Of a DNA stretch of 64,000 bases, positions 46,839 through 54,369 are shown in pieces. Source of the DNA: Tissierella praeacuta_A (GTDB lineage: Bacteria; Bacillota; Clostridia; Tissierellales; Tissierellaceae); the NCBI RefSeq assembly GCF_040396155.1, contig NZ_JBEBOY010000004.1, positions 1 through 64,000 of the forward strand. Reading direction: 5' to 3'. Both the position numbers and the translations under genes were made by a program. The notes under the pieces are model-generated. The model was not told where the DNA came from, did no database searches, and saw only the letters and a list, made by a program, of their open reading frames with translations. Each line of letters opens with the position of its first letter. Position 1 is the stretch's first letter.

Positions 46839-46887
46839 GGAGCGGGGGAAAAGTCGGAGATTGTCTCAAAGATTTACCTATCGCTAT

Positions 46888-49325
46888 CAGATCCTATGCA
46901 GGCAGAACTTATACTTTATTTGACTGGGGAGCATGATGATATACATTGGCATAATTGTAAACCTATACCTGGTTCTCTGTTTGTAGTAGGTGATCCAAAA
47001 CAATCTATATATAGATTTAGAAGGGCAGATATTACTATATATAATCAAGTAAAAGAAATAATTAAAAATAATGGAGAAGTCATATATTTAGATATTAATT
47101 TTAGGTCTTCTGATAATGTATGTAATTGGGTAGAATCTACATTTAAAAAGAAAAATGAGGACTTATTTGGATTTGAAGAAGATGCCACTAATATACAGGC
47201 AGGATTTAAGAATATATTAAGTTTATGGGATGATTTTTTACAGGGAGAGGATAAAAGTATAAATGGGATTTATCAATATAATTATCCAGAGAGTCAAGAA
47301 CCAGAATATGTTGCTAATATAGTAGAAGATATTTTAGAAAGTTATGTCATAACGGAGAAGGTAAAGAAACTAAAAGATGGAATAAAAAATGGAGAAAAAG
47401 ATTATTACAATGTAAATAGGAAGGTAAAAGAAGGTGATATAATGATTCTCACAAAGACCAATGAAGAAACAGGTCTATACCTTAAGGCATTGAAAAATAA
47501 AGGCATATCGGCTTTATTGGCAGGTGAGAAAAATTTGGGAGATACTAGGGAGATATTGAACTTATTTATTTTAATTGATGCCCTAGTGGATTATAGGGAT
47601 AATGTAAAATTGGTATCAGTTTTGAGAAACTCTTTCTATTTAGAATTGGAAACTATAAATTTGTTTATGGAGAAATATAGGGATTTATCTCAATTTATTT
47701 TTTCTAAAAATAAGATTGATAAGATACAGCATCCAAGTATAAAAAAAGCATTTCTCTATCTAAACGATCTAGCTAATTTATCAAAAGAACTTAGACCAAT
47801 CCCTTTCATTGAAAGGATTATAGAAAACCAAATTGGAGTCTATGATATCCATAGGGAATATACAAATATAGAAATTCGAGATGCTGAGTCAGCCCTTGGA
47901 CAAACTATAGAAATTTTAAAATCTAAAAGCTGTGGAAGTATATATGAATTAAGGGAAGAATTAAAAAATTTAATATCTACAAAGGTAAACTATGAATTGC
48001 CAATAAATAAGAAAGAAGCAGAGAATGCCATAAGAATAATGAATATTCATAAGTCAAAGGGATTAGAGGCAAATATAGTTATATTAGTTGGAGGAGATAA
48101 AAAGAAAAGCATTTTATCTAATACCCATTATGTTGAAAAGGATAATGAAGGTAATAGTATAGGATTTATAGCATATTCAAAGAACCATAATATAATTGGA
48201 CCAAAAGAGATGGAAAGAAAGGAAGTGGAAAAACTTTTTAAAGAAGCAGAAATAGATAGGCTTTTATATGTAGCGGCTACTAGAGCTAAATCCACTTTGA
48301 TTGTGTCAAATGCCATGGAAGAGAAGAACTTTCTATATCCTCTATCTAATAATATAGAAAACGAAATAAAATCGGAAAAAAGAATAGAAAATATAAAAAG
48401 AGAAATAAAATTGTCTAAGGAGAAGAGAAAGGAAATCCAAATTACTAAGGAATTGATTAGATTAAAGGAAATATCCAGTCCAAGTTATTTTAAAATAACA
48501 CCTTCAGAGTTTGAAAGAGTTAAAGACATCAAGGATGAGGTAAATTTCATGGAAAAAACTATTATATATAGGAGTCCTAAATTCCAAAGTACTAGAATAT
48601 CAAAGTCGAAATTTATTCCCTATAGTCCTAGGGGCAAGGGATATGGAATTATTATTCATAGGGCTATGGAGATTTTAATAAAAAATAGCAAAAATTTTAA
48701 TGATATAAATAATAATATAATAGACTATGCAGTAAAAGTTTCTGTTAATGAGAATATAGATAACTTAGAAATAAATAGAACAAATATTGGATTATTCTAT
48801 CCTTCTATGGACTTGGCTGTTTCTGCCATTATGGAAAAAGAAAATAATGAAGCTAGATTGATTATTAAAAGAAGGGTTTATAAATATGTAAAAAGAGTAT
48901 TAAATAATTTCATAAACAATGAAGATATTATAGAAATCTTTAGAAATTCAGATAAAGTATTTAGTGAGCTATCCTTTACTATGGCCATAGACAAAAAAGA
49001 TAGAGAGATTTTATGGAAACTATCAAATTTAATACCTAGAGAACAAATTATGATGGTAAAAAAATATAATAAAATTATACTAATTAATGGAGTAATGGAC
49101 TTAGTAATAAAATCTAAGGATGGAAGTTGGACAATAATTGATTATAAGACAGATATCTGTTTTAATAGAGAAATCCTTAGAAGAAACTACAATGCACAGC
49201 TAGAAGGGTACGGGATATTATTTGAAGAGATAATGAAAGATGAAGATATAAAGGTGGACAATTTATTGCTTTATTCAACATTTAATGATGAATTAATTGA
49301 TATATATAGTAAAATATTAGTTTAA
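46888..49325 (+). CDS. addA: ATP-dependent helicase/nuclease subunit A, 3' exon
   Basis: Remainder of AddA after the intron. The first two bases complete the split Thr codon; translation continues DPMQAELILYLTG, then motif III/IIIa region VVGDPKQSIYRFRRADI, DINFRSSDNV, motif V/VI regions IMNIHKSKGLEANIVILVGG and LLYVAATRAKSTLIVS, and the C-terminal RecB-like nuclease (INGVMDLVIKSKDGSWTIIDYKTD, QLEGYG). All helicase and nuclease motifs are intact, so the spliced product should be functional. Reading the intron 3' end as protein (an ATG at 46791) would give an artefactual N-terminus. It is followed by the kal promoter. Confidence 0.92.
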
Positions 49326-49346
49326 AAAATAGTAATATTCAGTATC

Positions 49347-49375
49347 TTGTTACTATATTGTCAATATGATATAAT
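49347..49375 (+). promoter_or_regulatory. Sigma-A promoter of kal-kce
   Basis: TTGTTA (49347-49352), a 17-nt spacer and consensus TATAAT (49370-49375), with the kal ribosome site ATGGAGGAG downstream. No sigma-54 type element was seen here. Confidence 0.65.
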
Positions 49376-49408
49376 GAACTTAAGTATATAAGTAATGGAG
49401 GAGACAAT

Positions 49409-49792
49409 ATGGAAAAAGCAATGATTAGACTTAGAATGAGCAGTCAAGATGCTCATTATGGTGGAAATTTAGTAGACGGTGCTAGAATGCTGGCATTATT
49501 TGGAGATGTTGCTACAGAATTACTTATTAGACATGACGGAGATGAGGGCTTATTTGTGGCCTATGACAAAGTAGAATTTAAAGCTCCAGTATATGCGGGC
49601 GATTATATTGAAGCGGTGGGAGAGATTGTTAAGGTAGGAAATACTTCTAGAAAGATGGTATTTGAAGCTAGAAAGGTTATAGTACCTAGACCAGATATTA
49701 GTCCATCTGCATGCGATGTACTAGAAGAACCAGTGGTTGTATGTATAGCCGAAGGAACTTGTTTAGTTCCAAAGGATAAGATAAGAAAATAG
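49409..49792 (+). CDS. kal: 3-aminobutyryl-CoA ammonia-lyase
   Basis: A 127-aa hotdog-fold enzyme that removes ammonia from L-3-aminobutyryl-CoA to give crotonyl-CoA in lysine fermentation to butyrate and acetate. The Kal pattern is clear: RLRMSSQDAHYGGNLVDGAR, LIRHDGDEGLFVAYDKVEF and VYAGDYIEAVGEI. Length matches the family. It is followed 11 nt later by kce, its pathway partner. The other lysine-pathway genes (kamA, kamD, kamE, kdd) are not in this window. Confidence 0.9.
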   Translation: MEKAMIRLRMSSQDAHYGGNLVDGARMLALFGDVATELLIRHDGDEGLFVAYDKVEFKAPVYAGDYIEAVGEIVKVGNTSRKMVFEARKVIVPRPDISPSACDVLEEPVVVCIAEGTCLVPKDKIRK

Positions 49793-49803
49793 GGGGAGTT
49801 TTA

Positions 49804-50622
49804 ATGGAAAAATTGATTATTACTGCGGCGATTTGTGGTGCAGAAGTAACTAAAGAAAATAATCCAGCGATCCCTTATACTGTAGAGGAAATTGGTAGGG
49901 AAGCAGAATTAGCATATAAAGCTGGTGCAAGTATAATTCACCTCCATGTTAGAGAAGATGATGGTACTCCAACTCAAGATAAGTCTAGATTTAAGGCTTG
50001 TATGGATGAAATCTATAAGAGATGTCCTGATGTTATTATTCAGCCTTCAACAGGTGGAGCAGTAGGTATGACAGATGAAGAAAGACTTCAACCAACAGAA
50101 TTAGGACCAGAGATGGCAACTCTAGATTGTGGTACATGTAATTTTGGTGGAGATGAAGTATTTGTAAATACTGAAAATACTATTAAGAACTTTGGTAGAC
50201 TTATGATCGAAAGAGGAGTTAAACCAGAGATAGAAGTATTTGACAAAGGCATGGTTGATTATGCAATTAAATATGCAAAACAAGGATTTATAAAAGAGCC
50301 AATGCATTTTGACTTTGTACTAGGTGTACAAATGGCTGCAACAGTTAGGGACTTATCATTTATGGTAGACAGTATTCCAACAGGTTCCACTTGGACTGTA
50401 TCAGGAATAGGCAGACATGAATTTCCATTAGGAGCTGTTGCTATTGTCATGGGTGGACATGTTAGAGTAGGTTTTGAAGACAATGTATATATAGAAAAAG
50501 GAGTATTAGCTAAGTCAAATGGTGAATTAGTTGAAAAGATCGTAAGAATAGCTAAGGAATTAGGTAGAGAAATAGCTACTCCAGACGAAGCTAGAGAAAT
50601 ATTAGGACTTAAAAAGAGATAG
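49804..50622 (+). CDS. kce: 3-keto-5-aminohexanoate cleavage enzyme (BKACE family)
   Basis: A 272-aa zinc-dependent TIM-barrel enzyme of the BKACE family that condenses 3-keto-5-aminohexanoate with acetyl-CoA, giving acetoacetate and 3-aminobutyryl-CoA. The zinc ligands H46 and H48 are visible in GASIIHLHVRED, with E14 in CGAEVTKE and an acidic residue near 225 in RVGFEDN. Pairing with kal supports the lysine-pathway assignment over other BKACE substrates. An inverted repeat (50631-50657) follows the stop. Confidence 0.9.
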   Translation: MEKLIITAAICGAEVTKENNPAIPYTVEEIGREAELAYKAGASIIHLHVREDDGTPTQDKSRFKACMDEIYKRCPDVIIQPSTGGAVGMTDEERLQPTELGPEMATLDCGTCNFGGDEVFVNTENTIKNFGRLMIERGVKPEIEVFDKGMVDYAIKYAKQGFIKEPMHFDFVLGVQMAATVRDLSFMVDSIPTGSTWTVSGIGRHEFPLGAVAIVMGGHVRVGFEDNVYIEKGVLAKSNGELVEKIVRIAKELGREIATPDEAREILGLKKR

Positions 50623-50630
50623 ATGAAACT

Positions 50631-50657
50631 AATACCGAGGAGATTTTCCTCGGTATT
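50631..50657 (+). terminator. Hairpin after kce
   Basis: An 11-bp perfect stem AATACCGAGGA / TCCTCGGTATT with a 5-nt loop, followed by ATCTAAATA and not a T-run, so termination may be partial and allow read-through into the regulator gene. Confidence 0.6.
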
Positions 50658-50717
50658 ATCTAAATATACAGTTAATCTATTGGACATGTATTCAATGAAA
50701 TAAAAGGGGTTGATTTT

Positions 50718-52115
50718 ATTTCAGAAATAGATAAAGAACGTATCTCATGTTATGTATTAGAAAATGTTGATATTGGAATAAGAGTTATTGATGAAAATGG
50801 GATAATTATCTATTGTAATGGCATAATGGAAAAAATAACAGGTATAAATGCAAAAGATATGTTAGGAAAACACATGCTTCAGGTGCATGAAAATCTAAAA
50901 GGAAGTTTCAGTACATTAATTAATTGTGTAGAAACTGGTAAATCTATAAATAATAAAGTTAAGGTTCAGTTTGATGATAAAGGAAGAATAATATATTTAG
51001 TTACCACTAATATTCCAATTGTTCAAGATGAAAAAATTGTTGGAGCAATTGAATATATAAAAACAGAAAGTTCCTTTGGAGATTTATTAAATTATATTTC
51101 CAAAGATATAAAAGACGATGTAAGAAAACCTGATGCTCATATCTATAAAAATTCAACAAGTTATGTATTTGATGATTTTCTTACTATAGAAAAGAATATG
51201 ATAGCTTTAATAGAAAACATTAAGCATATCTCCTTATATGATTATAATGTATTAATATGTGGTGAAACAGGAACAGGTAAAGAAATAGTAGCTCAGAGTA
51301 TTCATAATATGAGTTCAAGAAGAAATAAAGCATTTGTAGCTCAAAATTGTGCTGCTATTCCAGAAAGTTTGCTAGAGTCAATATTTTTTGGAACAGAAGT
51401 AGGTAGTTTCACTGGAGCAGTTGAAAAACAAGGTTTATTTGAGCAGGCTAATGAGGGAACGTTACTTTTAGATGAACTGAACTCTCTTCCGATTTTTTTG
51501 CAGGCGAAATTATTGAGAGTTTTACAAGAAGGTCGTGTTAGAAGAATAGGTGGAAAAAAAGATATTGAAGTAGATGTTAGAGTTATTTGCACTACCAATG
51601 AAAAACCAGAGATTTTAATAAAGGAAAATCGACTTAGGGAGGATCTATACTATAGACTAGGACCTATATATATTAATATACCTCCATTAAGACAAAGAAA
51701 GTCAGATATTGATTATTTGACTAGAATATTTATCAAAAGAGAAAGCAAGGAAATTAAGGTTAGAGAACCACAAATATCAATAACAGTAAAAAACTTTTTT
51801 AGAGAATATCCATGGCAGGGCAATGTGAGAGAGCTAAAAAATGTTGTTAGCTATATTCTTCTAAATGCAGCCTGTGTAGATATTGTAAAACTAGAACATT
51901 TACCACATTATATGCAAGAAAATATGCTGGATATAGAATCCCTTAACCTTGAACTTGATAATCTAAATTATCATCAAAAAATAATCGAATTTGAAAAGAT
52001 AATTATAAAAAATGCTTTAAACATTACAAAAGGTAATGTATCTGAGGCGTCAAAAATATTAGGAATTAAAAGACAGACATTACAATATAAAATTAAGAAA
52101 ATGGAATTAGGATAA
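50718..52115 (+). CDS. Sigma-54-dependent activator (PAS - AAA+ - Fis HTH), probable AUU start
   Basis: Enhancer-binding protein that drives sigma-54 promoters. From the first ATG (50826) the PAS domain would lack its first strand; codons 50718-50825 encode an in-frame PAS start (VLENVDIGIRVIDENGIIIY). No ATG, GTG or TTG exists in that stretch, but ATT at 50718 lies 8 nt after AAAGGGG, so AUU is chosen (465 aa). The AAA+ domain has Walker A GETGTGKE, the sigma-54 loop GSFTGA (usually GAFTGA), Walker B LLLDELNSLP, and arginine-finger region LREDLYYRL. The C-terminal Fis helix-turn-helix reads GNVSEASKILGIKRQTLQYKI. Its probable target is the transporter gene just downstream. Confidence 0.85.
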   Translation: MSEIDKERISCYVLENVDIGIRVIDENGIIIYCNGIMEKITGINAKDMLGKHMLQVHENLKGSFSTLINCVETGKSINNKVKVQFDDKGRIIYLVTTNIPIVQDEKIVGAIEYIKTESSFGDLLNYISKDIKDDVRKPDAHIYKNSTSYVFDDFLTIEKNMIALIENIKHISLYDYNVLICGETGTGKEIVAQSIHNMSSRRNKAFVAQNCAAIPESLLESIFFGTEVGSFTGAVEKQGLFEQANEGTLLLDELNSLPIFLQAKLLRVLQEGRVRRIGGKKDIEVDVRVICTTNEKPEILIKENRLREDLYYRLGPIYINIPPLRQRKSDIDYLTRIFIKRESKEIKVREPQISITVKNFFREYPWQGNVRELKNVVSYILLNAACVDIVKLEHLPHYMQENMLDIESLNLELDNLNYHQKIIEFEKIIIKNALNITKGNVSEASKILGIKRQTLQYKIKKMELG

Positions 52116-52160
52116 TTGCCAATTATTTAGCATTTGCTAAGTTATTGGCAATTATTTTTT
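52116..52160 (+). terminator. Terminator after the activator, built from two binding-site-like half repeats
   Basis: TTGCCAATTATTTAGCA (52116-52132) and TGCTAAGTTATTGGCAA (52135-52151) form a long stem followed by TTATTTTTTT. The right arm is almost the same as 52213-52229, so the same bases may also serve as activator sites. Confidence 0.7.
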
Positions 52161-52229
52161 TATACATAAAATAGAGGATTACCATGTTAATAATTTTCAA
52201 AGTACTAATAAGTGCTAAGTATTTGGCAA
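52135..52229 (+). promoter_or_regulatory. Probable upstream activator sites for the sigma-54 regulator
   Basis: Direct copies TGCTAAGTTATTGGCAA (52135-52151) and TGCTAAGTATTTGGCAA (52213-52229), 15 of 17 identical, each an imperfect dyad. The second is centred about 90 bp upstream of the sigma-54 promoter, a usual distance for enhancer-binding proteins. Confidence 0.6.
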
Positions 52230-52310
52230 AACCTTATTTAAAGAAGAATAATAGATGAGAACGAGACATTGAAATTACTAGTATATTGCATAGTGAAAAA
52301 TATTTATAAT

Positions 52311-52327
52311 AGGCATGATTGTTGCAT
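52311..52327 (+). promoter_or_regulatory. Sigma-54 (-24/-12) promoter of the NhaC-type transporter gene
   Basis: AGGCATGATTGTTGCAT: GG at 52312-52313 and GC at 52324-52325 are separated by exactly 10 nt, matching the consensus TGGCAC-N5-TTGC. It lies 44 bp before the transporter ATG and directly downstream of a sigma-54 activator gene. Confidence 0.75.
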
Positions 52328-52370
52328 TACTACGATGGTGAATTAAAATTATAAATTTAGGAGGAGTATA

Positions 52371-53795
52371 ATGAAAGAGTTAAAAGGACCAAAAGAAGCT
52401 AGAGTTCCTAAGCTGTGGGAAGCATTAGTTCCAATCGTAGGTATGATGGTAATAATCATAATTGGGATACTAGAATATAAGTTAGAACCTCATATTCCAA
52501 TTGTGCTAGCTAGTATTCTAGCTGCCTTTATGGCATCTAGAGTTGGACATTCATGGAATAGCATATTGGGAGGTATATTAGAAAGCGTTCATAGAGCACT
52601 TGAAGCACTTATTATTGTTATGATAGTAGGGATGTTAATTGGAAGTTGGGTTTCAGCAGGTACAGTTCCTGCAATGGTTTATTATGGATTGGGAATGATT
52701 TCTCCAAAAATATTTTTACCTACAGGTGCAATCTTATGTGCAATAGTTTCTGTTGCTACGGGTAGTTCTTGGACATCCTCTGGTACTGTAGGAATAGCAC
52801 TTATGAGCATTGCATCTGGTTTAGGAATTAATCCAGCTTTAGCGGCAGGAATGGTAATATCCGGTGCATATTTTGGCGATAAATTATCACCCCTTTCAGA
52901 TAGCACAAATGTTGCAGCAGCTACTGCCGAGACTCCACTTTATAGTCATGTTGGAGCTATGATATCTACAACATTGCCAAGTTTTTTAATAGCCTTAGTG
53001 ATATATGGAGTTATCGGACTGAAAGCTGGAGGTGGCGATTATGATCCTGGTAGGGTTGAATTAATTAGAGCTACTATTTTAGAAAATTTTAATATTAATA
53101 TTTGGTTACTTATTCCACCGCTATTTGTAATATTTGCAGCTGTCAAGAAGATTCCAGGAATTCCATCATTATTAGCTGCTGCAGGATTAGGAGGAGTTTT
53201 TGGAATGGTCTTTCAAGAAAGAAACTTAGGCGAAATACTTTCAAACTTTCATTATGGATTCAAAGCTGATACAGGAGTTGCAGTAGTAGATAAATTGTTA
53301 AATCGTGGTGGAATAGATTCTATGATGTGGACTATATCACTTATTATATTTGCTCTAGCCTTTGGCGGGATTTTAGAGAAAGCTGGATTTACAGAAGTAA
53401 TATTAGGAAAGTTGGTTAAGAAGGTTAAATCCTTAGGAGGCTTGGTATCTTTAACGATTATAACAGGAATAATATGCGACTTTGTATTGACAGATCAATA
53501 TTTAGCTATTATGGTTCCTGGCAGAATGTATGCTAAGGCATATGATGATAGAAACTTAAGTAGGAGTTATTTATCGAGAACTTTAGAGGATGGGGGTACA
53601 ATGTGGTCGGCACTATGTCCTTGGAATGGATGCGGGGCATATCAGGCAGCTACCTTAGGTGTAGCTACGTTTTCATATTTACCATATGCATTTATGAATT
53701 TAATCAATCCAATATTGGCAATAATATTTGCTTATCTTAAAATCGCTGTTTTCTATAAAGACGAGAAGAAAACAGATAATATCAAAGCAAGCTAA
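52371..53795 (+). CDS. NhaC-family Na+/H+ antiporter-type transporter
   Basis: A 474-aa membrane protein with about 11-12 helices. NhaC-family features are HIPIVLASILAAFMASRVGHSW, VATGSSWTSSGTVGIALMSI, GAYFGDKLSPLSDSTNVAAA and DGGTMWSALCPWNGCGAYQA. Members move Na+ and H+; some exchange organic acids or amino acids. Its sigma-54 promoter, regulator and nearby kal/kce suggest a role in lysine or related amino-acid transport (inference). AGGAGG precedes the ATG. Confidence 0.85.
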   Translation: MKELKGPKEARVPKLWEALVPIVGMMVIIIIGILEYKLEPHIPIVLASILAAFMASRVGHSWNSILGGILESVHRALEALIIVMIVGMLIGSWVSAGTVPAMVYYGLGMISPKIFLPTGAILCAIVSVATGSSWTSSGTVGIALMSIASGLGINPALAAGMVISGAYFGDKLSPLSDSTNVAAATAETPLYSHVGAMISTTLPSFLIALVIYGVIGLKAGGGDYDPGRVELIRATILENFNINIWLLIPPLFVIFAAVKKIPGIPSLLAAAGLGGVFGMVFQERNLGEILSNFHYGFKADTGVAVVDKLLNRGGIDSMMWTISLIIFALAFGGILEKAGFTEVILGKLVKKVKSLGGLVSLTIITGIICDFVLTDQYLAIMVPGRMYAKAYDDRNLSRSYLSRTLEDGGTMWSALCPWNGCGAYQAATLGVATFSYLPYAFMNLINPILAIIFAYLKIAVFYKDEKKTDNIKAS

Positions 53796-53806
53796 AAATT
53801 TAGTAT

Positions 53807-53833
53807 AAAAGCCTCAAATTATTTGGGGCTTTT
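53807..53833 (+). terminator. Terminator of the NhaC-type gene
   Basis: Stem AAAAGCCTC / GGGGCTTTT with loop AAATTATTT, ending in TTTTGTATATTT. Confidence 0.75.
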
Positions 53834-53924
53834 GTATATTTAAGTTATAATAGAAGAGTATATGTGATGTTTATTATATAAATAAATATGAGATACTATT
53901 AAATAATTATATGAGGGGATGCTT

Positions 53925-54329
53925 ATGGAGGAAATTAAGATAAATGAAAAGTCTAAGGATGAGTCCTTGTATAAGGGTTTGAGCCTAATTTTTGGATTGT
54001 TGTTAGTGTTTATTGGAATAAAAGATAAACAATCACTTAAACTAGCTGTAGGGATTCTATTATTGTTTTATAGTACTTATCACAAAAATATTTACCTATC
54101 GGATAATGGAATTGTATATACATATAGGGGGTTTTTATTTAGTAGAAAAGAATGCCTTGAGTTTAATGATATGGATGAGATAACCATAGTAAAACAAAAA
54201 CATAATAGTACCATATTCTTTATTAAGGAACCTATGGTTAAGAAACTTGTAATAAACGATGAAAAAATTGACAAAATAATAGAATTTATAAATAAGAAAT
54301 CAAAGATTTCTATAAATATAAGACCATAG
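53925..54329 (+). CDS. Small membrane protein of unknown function
   Basis: A 134-aa protein I do not recognise. Two hydrophobic segments lie near residues 18-34 and 40-56 (LSLIFGLLLVFIGI, LAVGILLLFYSTYH). The rest is a soluble beta-rich domain (IYLSDNGIVYTYRGF, EITIVKQKHNSTIFFI) resembling small bacterial PH-like domains. ATG 53919 abuts the GAGGGG site, so ATG 53925 (6-nt spacing) is chosen. The next gene is a chemoreceptor-like protein. Confidence 0.6.
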   Translation: MEEIKINEKSKDESLYKGLSLIFGLLLVFIGIKDKQSLKLAVGILLLFYSTYHKNIYLSDNGIVYTYRGFLFSRKECLEFNDMDEITIVKQKHNSTIFFIKEPMVKKLVINDEKIDKIIEFINKKSKISINIRP

Positions 54330-54369
54330 ATATATAAATTATTTATTTACATTGAGTTGGGGGGAAACT

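Larger units (their letters stand above)
44204..46887 (+). mobile_element. Group II intron inserted in addA
   Basis: A 2684-nt self-splicing retroelement in the same orientation as addA. The 5' end is GTGCGACACG (canonical GUGYG) and the 3' end is CGCTAT (canonical AY). Domain I-III RNA covers about 44204-44900. Domain IV holds the reverse-transcriptase gene (44928-46781). Domain V is a 34-nt hairpin at 46805-46838 with a CGC catalytic triad, ACGCCGT/ACGGTGT stem and GAAA tetraloop. Domain VI is at about 46841-46885 with a bulged A at 46880, 8 nt from the 3' splice site. Ends were fixed by restoring the addA frame and DEFQDTDP. The subclass was not determined. Confidence 0.95.

Noticed and set aside
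46791..46887. Protein-coding start at 46791 upstream of the second addA part
   Set aside because: The ATG and its 32 codons lie in intron domains V and VI. The true protein sequence continues from the spliced 5' exon.
43144..49325. addA as a pseudogene
   Set aside because: The interruption is a precise group II intron in sense orientation; removing it restores frame, length and motif II. Functional splicing is more likely than decay.
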